64,000 bases of DNA from Climacium dendroides (Eukaryota; Streptophyta; Bryopsida; Hypnales; Climaciaceae), in assembly GCA_950106755.1 (NCBI GenBank), contig OX467089.1, positions 3,846,501 through 3,910,500 on the forward strand, in the 5' to 3' direction. This document shows positions 15,975-26,660 of this stretch, piece after piece. The translations under genes were made by a program, and so were the position numbers. How positions within the stretch are numbered: position 1 is the first letter of the stretch; every line of letters starts with the position of its first letter. The notes under the pieces were generated by a model. The model did not search any database. It saw nothing but the letters and a program-made list of their open reading frames with translations, and was not told the DNA's origin.

Positions 15975-16345
15975 AAAATTGTCATACTTAGCTTTGGTTT
16001 AGCATAACTTTTGAACAATAATTTCAAACAATTTGAAACTTTGTCACAATGTAAATCAGCTATCTAACTATTCACTCACCAAATTTCATCACATTTTAAA
16101 ATACTGTTCAACTTTGGTGAACATTTTCCCACTATTGACTTTCTACCCTTCCCACTATGTGTTAAAAATTGCCATAGCTAACTTTGATTTAACATAACTT
16201 TTTGACAATAGTTCCAAAAAAGTTGAAAATTTGTGACAATATACATCAACTAATAAACTATTCACTAAACAAATTTCATTACATTCTAAGATATTTTTCA
16301 ACTTTGATGAACATTTTCCTACTACTGGCTTCCAAATCTTTCACT
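15975..16345. repeat. 190-bp tandem repeat, two copies
   Basis: Units begin at 15975 and 16165 (AAAATTGTCATACTTAGCTT against AAAATTGCCATAGCTAACTT) and run in parallel for almost their whole length. The array lies within an intron-like gap of the BUB3-like relic. Confidence 0.8.
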
Positions 16346-17249
16346 ACCTCTTCAACCCGGTTGTATTTTGATGCATAACTCATAGATCCTAAGTTCATTG
16401 AGGCTAAAATTTTTACGAAATCTAGAAGATAAGATAAGAAAAATATCCTCAAAGTTTTGTTTCCATTGCACAAGATTTCAATAAGAATAACCTCGTCAAA
16501 AACATCCTCCTTAGTTATTTTTGAATCCAAACACCTTCACTTCAAAGCCTCATAACTTTCTCTTCATAATAGATATAGATTTGAAACTTAGCATCATAAC
16601 AGATCAAGTGCTCAAAAACTCACATTCAAAAGTTTATCTCCATTTATCAATTAACCAAAATACAAGACAAAAATCCCTCAAACTAATGTTCCCTACAATG
16701 TAAAACTACAACAACTAAACAAATCACACTCAAGGTGCCTCCTACACAACTCTACATAACCAAAATAAGAGAGATGTAGTCAAAACAATTTTATATAATT
16801 TGTCATTTTGTCCTTTTAATGTTTTTTGTAAAGGTCAACTCATTTCCATTTAGTTGTGAAGAGACAAGTTGTCAAATAGTTCACACTAGTATAAAAAAGG
16901 CTTACAAATTAGATTTGAACAAGGTCAATTTGACAAGATTAGAAGGGTGGCAATTTGTCTTAGGATTAGTTCAGAAAGTTAGCCTTCTTCTTCATATACT
17001 TGGACAATTTGTCATTTTTCACAACATCCTTCCACTTACTCAATTTTCTTTTGATGAGTTTTGTTGTCTTTCAATTGTATGATGAATTCTTTCAAGCAAT
17101 ATTAATTTAGTTTTTGACTAATTGTCTATAATACTTTGTCTATGTGTAAATTCTTGGTGATATTTGGGCTATTTTGTTAAATCCAGTGATTGGATTTGGT
17201 AGTCTATTCTTTGGGGTGATTATTTGACAAATCCAGTGATTGAATTTGA

Positions 17250-17425
17250 TATTTATTGGCTATCTTGACTAATTGTGGGATTAGTTTATATAATTTCTAC
17301 TTTATTCATAATCTTCCCCAATCTATGACAAAATTCCCCGTGAACAAACCTTTGCTACTATGCTACAATAAAATTGACAATCCTATTGGGGTTGTTAATT
17401 TTTGCCTTGACAAGAGACAAGGGAC
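17250..17425 (+). repeat. LTR-end-like repeat, copy 1
   Basis: This resembles 33120-33290. Both contain ACAAAATTCCC, then GTGAACAAACCTTTGCTACT or a close variant, a TGCTACAATAA-like block and GTTAATTTTTG. Plant Ty3-type LTRs often end in comparable text just before a primer-binding site, so a retrotransposon fragment is likely. No internal domain accompanies it. Confidence 0.4.
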
Positions 17426-18799
17426 CATTCCTTGCCTCAAGTAGCAATTCCAAACTTTAAGACAACTAGCCGTTGGCTAACTCTAACTTCACTAATTTAA
17501 GTATCAACTACTAACCAATCAGTTATCAACTGACTTTTACAAAGCTAACTAACACAAGCTCAATACCAAGCTACTAATATCAAACTTTTAATACCAAGCT
17601 TTTAATTTTTTGCTAATAAATAAAGACGTCATTTCAATTACTAGATGGCCCACATCACAACAACATATGAACAAAATGCAATGTATTCAGTGAATAATAT
17701 TGTCATTCATCTATCATGAGTTATCATGCTTAAATATTTTATTTTATTTTATGCACTTAATTATCATCATTATCATCATCATCATCTTTATAGAAATTTG
17801 GATTTTACTTTATTTTTAATCTCATCGAGTTTCCAACCTTCAAGGCATGAGCTATTACTTTTAAGAAATTTGTTGAACATTGGGCATTGATGTAGAAATG
17901 ACTTGTTTTCAACATGTTTTGGTGGCTATGTCAATGTTTGGGGCACTAAGAGTTTGAAGTATATATGTTAGGTATCTTCATTAATAATACTACAACATGT
18001 TCAATAACTCCACAAAGGAATAGTGATTTTTTAATACATTGAAAGGAATAATTTAAATCATTAAACTTGCATCATTGCGCATTGTCTATTTTAATAAAAT
18101 TAGAACCTAATAGGATTGACACATCAATTTTGTTAGTTACTATCAAATCTTGTATTGAATCATTAAATTATCATGATAAATGATTTTAAGTTATTTTTTC
18201 TTATTGTGCAATTACCAAAATTTCCAACTAGTATTCTTCACTTTCATACAACAATGATGAAAATTTCCTTGTTGTAGCATCAAGTTGCAAATATGAAAAT
18301 AATGATATTTTGTAAGTCATTTTTCTTTTATTACCCTTCATTAATTTTAAACACCCTAATCATTTTAATTTCTTCTATATTGAAAAATTTAGAGCAAAAT
18401 GACTATGACATTGTATTGCAACTTTTCTTGCTAATGCATGAGCCTTTGGAATCTTGCTTTTTGTAGTGTCTCTAAATGTAATCATTGTGCTTCTTTCTTT
18501 TACCAAGTTAGCATTTCCAATTCATGTTCAAGAGATATATATGCATATATGACCTTTGTCAAGTTATAGTTTTTTAAATGTTGATATATTGAACAAATGT
18601 ATATTATTTATTTTGTGGTTGGTGGATGTTTGCTGCATCTATATATTTTATGTTTAATCCTTATAAAGGTTGATGTTTTGCAGGGATTTATACAATGTTT
18701 TTGTGTGGAATATGACTGAAGCATCAAATATGCCCAATTGTGGGTTATTTCCACTTGGCCTTAGGCAGAAGCCCCATGTTTATGTTAAGAGCAAATGAA

Positions 18800-21700
18800 T
18801 TATAAATTTTAATTCGCTTTACAGAGTAGATGTTAGAAAACAACTTTGACACATTATGATGTAAAATTTTACGAATAGTGTGTTCTCACTAACAGGAATG
18901 TTTTTGAATTTCATTAAAAAAAATTTAATTAACAATTTTTTAAAATTTTGATTTATGATTTAGAAATTGATCAACATGGCTGCATCCTCAGACTTTTTGA
19001 AGGTTGATGGCACAAGATCTTGTCCTAGCTACTTATGCTGTGCTCATGGCCATTGGTATTGAACTTATTTCTATTTTTTCTTATTTTGAATTGTACCGAT
19101 TTGAGTTCTTTTTTGAGGTTTGCATTTTTTCTCGGAGCAGAAATTCAAATTCAAAATTTGTAGCAAATTTTAGAAGAATTGATTAGGAGTGTTTGAAAGA
19201 ATTAAATGTTGAAGATATGATTCTGTTTGTATAGAGGATTGACAAGTTTTTGTTTGTTTGTTTAATTTTTGTTCTTGACAAGTCATTTGAATGGTGGTAT
19301 GGTGTAATTAGCATGGCCTCTAGGTTAGTTGCATCTTTCTCAATGCACCAAAATTCCCTTATTGCTAATTGTGTTTCTTTGTAAAGCCTAATGCTTCTTG
19401 AATTTTAAGGCAAAATTAGACTCTGAATGTGGTGAGCATCTTTCTGTTGTGCTATGACTTTAATAGTCAATGGCTTTCAAATTCTTGAGGAGTACATTGA
19501 GCTTGTATGTATTGATCGATTGTATTGATAACAGAAAATGGAAATTTTGAGAATTTTTTATTTAATACAAATTGTATTAAAGAATTTGTATGTGATTCTT
19601 GTATGCATTCACAAATTGACAAGTTCGATGTCATGAGTAGAGCTTGTGATAAATTTAGTCATCAAAAAGTATGTTGTAATCAGCACTGCCTTTGGATTAG
19701 ATGCCATTTTTCTATTACAATGAAATTCACTTGTTGATTGCGTTTCATAGCAAACCTTAATGCTTTCTTGCGCACAATGTGGTTCTTGGATGTGTCCGTT
19801 TGGTTTCTAATCTAATGTTCTAATGCTTTCGTGCACATAATGTGGTTCTTGGATATATCCACTCGATTTCCGGTTGCGATTTCTTATCACAATGATTTGG
19901 TTATGGTGCTGATTGGTCTAAAAAAATGTTGGTAGGATAATATTGGTTATCTTACCAATCGGTTGATTGATTATTTATAAGTTTTTGTGCTGGTTTAATG
20001 GAGTCTGCCATGATGCCTTAGTTGGCTTAGAAGTGGATTTTGGGGAAGCTTGTGGCCCTCCCGGATTTTTCGAAGTGACATTTTTGGCAATTTGTGTTTC
20101 TTGGGTTTAAGGCTAGAAATGATATTGCCGAATTTCCCAAGTTGATGTTCAATTTCCTCTGCGAATCACCATTTTGAGTTTAATTGCGCATGAGGGTTCT
20201 CAATCACTATTTTTATAGATTTGTTTTAAGGGTTTAGGTTTGTTTGTGTTGAATTTGGGCTCGAAGATTATATTGTCTTTTTTAAGTTCTATTATCCATG
20301 TGGTTTTGTTGTAGACTTGTAGATGGGATTCATAATCTGTTGTTACAAATTCTTGTGAATTCTTGTAAATGCATTGCAAAGGTGATCACCAAGCATGTTA
20401 TAGACATAGAAGAGCCACATTGCCGGCCTCTTCTGAAATGAGTTGCAATGCAAAGCTTGAAGGAAATGGTTGTGACAAATCAAATTGACGCCAATGCTAT
20501 TCCACTTTTTGGAATAGCATTTTTTGCCACTTCCATGTTGATACTCTCATGTGCTACTGGACTATAGCTTCTCATCACCAAATTCCCAAGACTAGACGAA
20601 GGCTTTTCACCTCTATTCCATAACGAGAGTTACTTGCACAATTAAATGTCCACTACTTCATAGAAAAATAGTTGCTCCAACAACCAAATGCAACCAGACA
20701 AATAGCCAAAGACCACTCTTAACTTTATACTCACTAAAGAGAGAGTTAACGTTGAGAGATTGGTTCAATCACATCGATTTGCAACTATTGTTTTCTAAAA
20801 GTTCTAACTATGAGGTGAAGAAAGTACCATTTGATGTTTAGATTGAGGTCTTGGAGCACCCTTGAGATTCAACTACTCCCATACGTTTGTATTGAGATCT
20901 AATTTCCACAAATCCTGTTCACAATACATCAATTATGAATAATCACTAAAAATATTGAACCGCACATGGCATACAATAAAATCAAGTGAAAAACATCACT
21001 TGCTACTCTTCAACGCAAAATGCAAGCACCAACCAAAACTCACATTAGGCGAAAATTGAACCCACAAAGAGGCCTTGAGTTTTCTTACCAATTTTTATAT
21101 TAATTGAATGAATATGAAGGTGGTTACATCCTCATTAGGACCACCACTTGGCATGTGCTCCATTCTTTATGATGGAACCATTATGAGATTTATAAGGTCA
21201 TGGAGATGGATTGGATAATGATTACAAATTTTTAAATTCATTGTGCAATTCATAGCCCAATTAGTGAGTTGAGAAGGCTCTTCCCACCTAAAATTATGAG
21301 ATCGTAGAGATAAATTGGATAATAATGATGGATTTTTGAATTCATCATGCAATTCTTGACCCAATTAGTAAGTTGAAAAGGTTTTTCCACCTAAGCTTTT
21401 GCATTATGAAGCCGCCTCTTTTGGGGTTCAATTTTTTCCTAATGACAGAAAGCAACAAGAGTTGACACATTTGTATCTAAAAAGCAAAAATTAAGAATGA
21501 TTAATCAACATGTTCTCTTCAAGAATTTATAAAAAAATTATAGAGATTTACACACTCTCGGACAATTCTTTGAGAGCGCCAAACCCTAATTTCAGTCAGG
21601 GGTGATTCGGACTATCTAACTGTGATTCCAATCATTTTTTTACTGGGAAATTGGTGTCTAATAACAAAATTAGTTTTTATCAAGCATAATTACTAAAATA

Positions 21701-22187
21701 GAAATATAAGAATTCAAACTATTCACTTGCCAAATTGCCGTCATATTATTTTACAGTCACGCTAGTAAGCCCTCACCTAATTTGACTCCAATTTGCCAAT
21801 GCATTCAATTTAGTGAGCACAATAAGAAAACTCCTATGCCAATTAAGAATTTCATGGTTGTTTGCACATTTTGCTTGATTGGCACAAAATTATATCAAAC
21901 CTCAATTTGCAATGATTTGTACCTCACTAGGATGACTAAAGTAGCTTGGTTTAATGAGTATTGTTTTGAGATCCAACCAAAAAGTTGTAGCTCGTAGCAA
22001 GTTCAAATGCTAGGCTAGTTCACATATGCAACAAATTTCATGGTTGAATGAATAAAAAACATGAGGTGTTTTTTTATTTATTTGTGAGGATGTTTTGTGG
22101 TGGTGGGATTTGTGTGGCCAACAATCCAAGAGTCAAACTTGAACTACAACTAAGAGGAAGATTGAGAGGATGACTAAACCCCAACTG
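18800..22187. other. Gene-free stretch with short local repeats
   Basis: No convincing gene is present. A ~65-bp unit is duplicated at 19757-19799 and 19822-19861 (both with AATGTGGTTCTTGGAT). A perfect 11-bp inverted repeat with a 7-base loop lies at 20493-20521 (AATGCTATTCC and complement). A ~113-bp unit is duplicated in tandem at 21181-21293 and 21294-21394 (both contain TTATGAGAT and CCCAATTAGT). Remaining ORFs are short and AT-driven. Confidence 0.6.
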
Positions 22188-22189
22188 TA

Positions 22190-22224
22190 CAGTCAGATCC
22201 AGCTCAATTACGAATTTTGGACCT
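22190..22224 (+). repeat. Left terminal inverted repeat of the Tc1-type element
   Basis: 35 bp, paired with 24215-24249 with two mismatches (A/G at position 8 and T/C at position 29 of the repeat). Confidence 0.92.
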
Positions 22225-23023
22225 CACCCTTCTCGTTTAGTTCTGTAGTGTCCCCAGTTCACGATGTCACCCACATCACGGTTGAAGGTTTCCGTGGCCC
22301 TACTCCTGCGGTCTTATGCACCTCATAGTCTTCTTCCTATTCCAATTAAACGCGCCGGAATCATGGGCCCATGCACAATTTTTCATAGCTCCTCCCATTA
22401 CTGCTCCAAAACTTGCCTGCGCCGCCACTGACTTCACCATCCACTCACTCCTCCATGGCTTCCTTTCCGATGCTCCCACTTGCGCTTGTTGATTGCCCAT
22501 CTCTCCAACTTCAGCTTCACATCGCCTTTCCATTTTTTGCCATCTACAATTCCTCACATTCTCGCTTGCTTTCACTTGCACCTTCAGGCGCTCCTCTTCC
22601 CATTTTTGGGCTGATTTTTTTTGCGGTGGGGTGGGGTGGGTATATACTCAGCCCATTGGGCTTGGCTCCTTTTGCATGACCAATGCATATGGTTTATTGG
22701 CCCTACCTTTGCTAACCCGACGCATTTGCTCTTGCTTTGGTGTGATTCTAGCTTCTCTTTCGCATCCGTTTCTACTGCTTTCAACGACACTTTCCCAATT
22801 GGGTTTTTTTTCGCTTCTAGCACTCTATATTTTGGGGGTTGCACACTCTTTTCAAGGCTGATCTGTTGCCCAAGCTCGCACATTCAAATTCCATGCTGTT
22901 GACTAGTGAGTCTCCCAATTTCTAGATGAGACTACATACACATTTTTTTATCTAAATTTCCATCATGTCATGTCATAATCCATCAGTAATCCATCATTTG
23001 AACTTGCATTCTTTCAGATTGCC

Positions 23024-24034
23024 ATGCGCACACGGACGCTAAGCGATCATGAGAGGGGTCTCATTGTGGGAATGCGGGAGGGTGGAGTGAAATCTAGCCG
23101 CATTGCCAAGTTGATGGGAATGCCGCGTTCTACCGTGTCCACAGTTTTGACGAAGTGGAAGAAATTTGGGTGCGTTACTACGGGTAAGCCGAATCCTCTG
23201 CCAACAAAACTCTCAATTCGTTCACTTCGAGACCTAGGTAGAGAAATCCAACAAGATCGGCGTCTTTCTTTAGCGGCACTTACTCAAAAGTTCAGAGTCT
23301 GTCGAACCACCATCCGCAAGCATGTGCGTCTACTCGGATTCGGGAATCGCATCGCTCTAAAGAAACCTTTTCTTAGTGCAAAGCATAGAAATCAAAGATT
23401 GGCATTTGCTCGCAAGTATAAGTGTTGAACTGCAGAACAATGGAAGAATGTCATTTGGATAGATGAAGTTTCTTTCGAACTTGGCAAAGAGAGTCGGCGA
23501 ATTCGAGTTTGGAGAAAGGTGCACGAGAAGTATGATGACCAATGCTTGGCGCCCACTTTCAAATCAGGGAGAACGTCAGTCATGGTATGGGGTGCATTTA
23601 GTGGATTTGATATATGTCCACTCGTTTTTATGCCACAAGATGAGCGCACTGCTAATGACTTCGTTCAGAATGTATATGAAGGTACTCTCTTCGGGTTTTA
23701 TTTCATGTATGATGCACCAGAACAACTCATTCTCATGGAAGACGGCGCTCCCATGCATCGTGGCAAAGTTCCAGAACTTTGGAGGAAAGCTCACGGGATA
23801 GCCAAATTGCAATGGCCTCTGAATTCACCTGACTTGAACCCGATAGAGAACTTATGGAAGATCATGAAAGATTTGCTCTGCCACCACAAGGAGCCAAGCA
23901 ACAAGCAAGAAATGGACACCATTAAAGCGATTTGGGAAGAGGTTTCTCTTGAGCAACTACAAAATTTGATAGAAAGCATGCCCAATTGAATGAAAGCAGT
24001 CATTTCAGCAAGGGATGGTAGCACTAGATGGTAG
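23024..24034 (+). pseudogene. Tc1-family DD34E transposase with two in-frame TGA codons
   Basis: Transposases of this family cut and paste the element. The single frame is 337 codons including stops. The N-terminus (about 1-110) has the paired helix-turn-helix DNA-binding look (RTLSDHERGLIVGMREGG; IAKLMGMPRSTVSTVLTKW). The catalytic triad is present: D147 (IDE), D240 (MEDGAP) and E275 (PIENLW), with exactly 34 residues between the last two. Other family landmarks are MVWGAF and NSPDLNPIENLW. A TGA at 23426-23428 interrupts it just before TAEQWKNVIW, where relatives have tryptophan. Another at 23987-23989 (SMPN, stop, MKAVI) sits where arginine is usual. Both are explained by single transitions. 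Otherwise the frame is undamaged, so this looks like a recently silenced copy. DD34E elements are typical of animals and fungi; the usual plant mariners are DD39D. Confidence 0.9.
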
Positions 24035-24214
24035 GGACTATGCACAACAAATCAAATATGTTATATGCTTTTCCACTTCATATGTAAATATTTGTACAGA
24101 TAATGAACTACTCTTTACTACAATTCCAACGCAACTTCTGCTTTAGGAATCCGTTCATTTTTAGCCCGGATATGGCTTCCTGAAGTTGCACCGATTTTCA
24201 GTAACGACTGACTC

Positions 24215-24249
24215 AGGTCCAGAATTCGTAATTGAGCTGGACCTGACTG
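24215..24249 (-). repeat. Right terminal inverted repeat of the Tc1-type element
   Basis: Inverse partner of 22190-22224; a TA dinucleotide follows immediately. Confidence 0.92.
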
Positions 24250-24269
24250 TACATGGATCTATTGCACAA

Positions 24270-24540
24270 CGAGAAACTTTTAGTAAAGGGAGAGGCCCGA
24301 TGAGGAGGGCCTCTCATAAAGGGCACTTGAGCAGGAGGGAGGGCGTAGCCCAACCAACGTCAAGGGCGCCCGCTTTTATGAGAGGCTTGACGAAGAGGGC
24401 CTCTCCTGGCGTAAAGCCCAGTCAACATTCCTCATAGGACTAACCCTGTGAGCCCAGCCCCATGAGGTTAGCCTTGTAAGATCACAGTAGTGATCTCACG
24501 GATGTGAGGGCCCCTCAAAATGCATTGCACACTGGTTGAC
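24270..24540. repeat. GC-rich patch with inverted GAGAGGCCC / GGGCCTCTC motifs
   Basis: Immediately outside the Tc1 element, this ~270-bp patch is much richer in G and C than its surroundings. It contains GGGCCTCTC twice, a GAGAGGCCC, and TTTATGAGAGGC against GCCTCTCATAAA, so it can form hairpins. It may be part of an older element into which the transposon jumped. The stretch 24540-25010 shows nothing clear. Confidence 0.45.
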
Positions 24541-25009
24541 CGGGCTTTACGTATTAAATGTTGACATGAAGATCTATACCGCAGATATGAGTGTTGCTGG
24601 CTATCCTTGCCTCCTTGGTAGCCAAGTCTTTGAAATTCAATGTGCTAATAAACTCCAGTTCTTGCCTCCCATTGATGTGCAGTGGATGTGGCTTTGTCAT
24701 AGCTTGAATACAGTAAGTTTAAAAGCCAGGATTTTTACTGCATTGATGGGTTTGATAACACAAAGGGAAGTTTTTTTCTTCCCCAATTGTGACTTGTGAT
24801 CAATGTTTTTTTTGTATGTAAGGGAGGAGGCTCTAAGATCACATGGGCATTAAGAATCGCCCTTATAAATGGCTGTGAAATGGACATGAGGTAGTTCTTA
24901 AATTGACCTCTACAATCATTGAATGAATCTGGGAATGAATCAAATAAAAAAAGATTATTAATTGCAAGAGCCAATCATTCTCTTTGTTTCCTCCATTTTT
25001 CTTTAGAAG

Positions 25010-26450
25010 TTGCAAGTGAACAATTTATGAAAGACCTAGGGACATAAATCAACAATGCTAGGAGGCGAGATTGGAGCAGTGAGCTTGTAAGCCGCAAGAG
25101 TGAAGTTTGTGAGCGATGAACACCAAAAGCATATTTTTGGGATTTTTTTTCATCCAAATTTTTTTTCATCTAAAAACTTACTATTTATAGTAATTTTGTG
25201 ATCTATGACCGTGGACCCTATAACTGCGGTCATATGAAAATTTTAGTGATTTGTTTACTCAAATTAAGGCTTTCCAAATTATTTGTAAATTTAAATCACT
25301 TTCTTTCTATACTACTCAAAATAGGAGGTCATAGAATTTAGAGTAAAGTACATAGGGTGAGAAGGAAAAAAGATAAGATGATAAGAAGAAAGATGGGAAA
25401 AATCCGACGGCCTTCCTAGGAGTCCTTGGTGGTACTCCAAATTTGGATACCTAATAGAAATCCAAATCCTCATCATTTGGTCTTGATTCAAAATGTATTT
25501 GAAATTTTTTTCTTGAAAAATGTGAAAGTAAAAAAATTTGGGGTAGAAAGAAGTAAATTTAAATTCTCAAAAAAAAATTTCAAAAAAATTTGAATTTGGA
25601 CCAAAAATGAGCTTTTGGAGCCCTACAGGGTACCAAAATCAGGAGTCCTTGGTGGTACCCCTAGTTTAGATACTCTTGAAATTTTCAAAGACATTTTTCA
25701 AATTTTTTTTTGAATCAAAACCAAAAATGAGGTTTTAGAGCCCTGCAGGGTACTTACATGAAGGGTACCACCAAGGACCATTGGAAGCTCAATTTGATCT
25801 TAATGAACTCTTAGGGGTCCTTGGTGAGACTCTTCATTTAGATACCCTTGACATCTTCAAAAGCCTTTTTTCAAATTTGTTTTCAATCAAAACCAAAAAG
25901 AAGGTTTTAGAGACCTATAAGGTACCAACATGGGGTACCTCCAAGGACCTTTGGAAGCTCAGTTGGATCTTATTGCAATCTCAAGGATCCTTGGTGAGAC
26001 TCCTCAATTAGGTAGTACCCTTGACATCTTCAAAAAACTTTTTTCAAATTTGTTTTCAATCAAAACCAAAAATGAGGATTTGGATCCTACTAGGTATCCA
26101 AATTTGGAGTACCACCAAGGACTTCTAGGAGGGCCGTTGGATCCAATGGCCATCTTAAGGGTCCTTGGTGGTACCCCTCATTTAGATACCCTTGACATTT
26201 TCAAAAGTCTTTTTTCAAATACATTTTGAATCAAGACCAAAAATGAGGATTTGGATTTCTATTAGGTACCCAAATTTGGAGTACCACCAAGGACTCCTAG
26301 GAAGGTTGTCATCTTTCTAAGACCGCATTGTAAATGGTACTAAATCCACGATCTTAGGTCCGTAACACAAATTTTTTCAATTATTTTATTCCCGCTCACA
26401 AGCTCACAGGCTCGCCAAATAGCAACCCTGGGACATAAATAGGGACCTAT
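25010..26450. mobile_element. Fold-back-like element with internal ~172-bp tandem array
   Basis: The outer ends are imperfect inverted repeats: about 25040-25120 (GCTAGGAGGCGAG then GTGAGCTTGT) against about 26390-26450 (inverse of GCTATTTGGCGAG then GTGAGCTTGTGAGCG). The middle is a tandem array with unit starts near 25644, 25817, 25987 and 26161 (period about 172). Each unit holds CCTTGGTGGTAC-like text and its inverse GTACCACCAAGG, so the array is itself rich in hairpins. An inverted unit flanks it near 25400. ORFs at 25781-26011 and 25930-26229 merely read through the repeats. Confidence 0.6.
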
Positions 26451-26484
26451 GACACAACTCGTTTGAAAATTCATAACTAATTCA

Positions 26485-26660
26485 ATAATGCTTCAAAAAA
26501 TATGAAACCACTTGTGTTAAATTCCTCACCTATTTTTTTTTGTTTGAAAAATGAACTAAAAATATTCCCATCCAAGAAAATACATGAAAAAGGCAGACCA
26601 GCCCTTAGATGGGCAATTTTTGAGCTAGAGTTCCCGCTTCATTTCAAAGTTCCCTGTCAG
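26485..26660 (+). repeat. Interspersed repeat, partner at 50797-50960
   Basis: Shares AAAAAATATGAAACCACTTG and, further on, GACCAGCCCTTA with 50797-50960 in the same orientation. A shorter relative lies near 53885-53960. No function is apparent. The stretch from 26660 to 28300 shows no gene. Confidence 0.7.

Larger units (their letters stand above)
14776..18311 (+). pseudogene. BUB3: Decayed BUB3-like WD40 gene, exons spread over 3.5 kb
   Basis: BUB3 is a WD40 spindle-checkpoint protein. Several separated pieces match it in the right order. Near 14776 there is a KIRF-like start. At 14896-15050 the reading is SWDDNVCLFDV, then NELKVNFKYSTSVLDCC, like the first BUB3 blade. Near 15310-15360 is LWIPKPVFVV, like LWDPR. 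At 15586-15658 is GYIFGSLDGYIAVNFF ending QQAKK, flanked by a CAG acceptor and a GTGAGC donor. At 17906-17952 is FGGYVNVWG. At 18215-18311 a frameshifted KFPTSI leads into SLSYNNDENFLVVASSCKYE before a GTAAGT donor. A last exon may lie at 18769-18798 (KPHVYVKSK, stop), though its phase does not fit. Stops, frameshifts and missing blades mark it as dead. Kept splice sites show it was not retrocopied. Assignment rests on my memory of the family. Confidence 0.62.
22190..24249 (+). mobile_element. Complete Tc1-type DNA transposon (2060 bp)
   Basis: The element starts CAGTCAGATCCAGCTC and ends with the inverse of CAGTCAGGTCCAGCTC. The terminal inverted repeats are 35 bp (22190-22224 and 24215-24249) with two mismatches. 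It is flanked by TA on both sides (22188-22189 and 24250-24251), the classic Tc1/mariner target duplication. Inside lies one transposase reading frame at 23024-24034. The ~800 bp before it are non-coding and more GC-rich than the surroundings, and may hold a 5' UTR intron (about 22906-23017, GTGAGT to TTTCAG). Intact ends suggest fairly recent insertion. Confidence 0.92.

Noticed and set aside
20493..20521. Hairpin followed by a T run, like a bacterial terminator
   Set aside because: The context is eukaryotic nuclear DNA with spliced genes; rho-independent termination does not apply.
22493..22861. 122-codon ORF inside the Tc1 element upstream of the transposase
   Set aside because: Overlapping ORFs occur in several frames here and none resembles a transposon protein; probably 5' non-coding sequence.
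25781..26229. ORFs of 76 and 99 codons with repeated peptide motifs
   Set aside because: The peptide repeats simply reflect the ~172-bp DNA tandem array.
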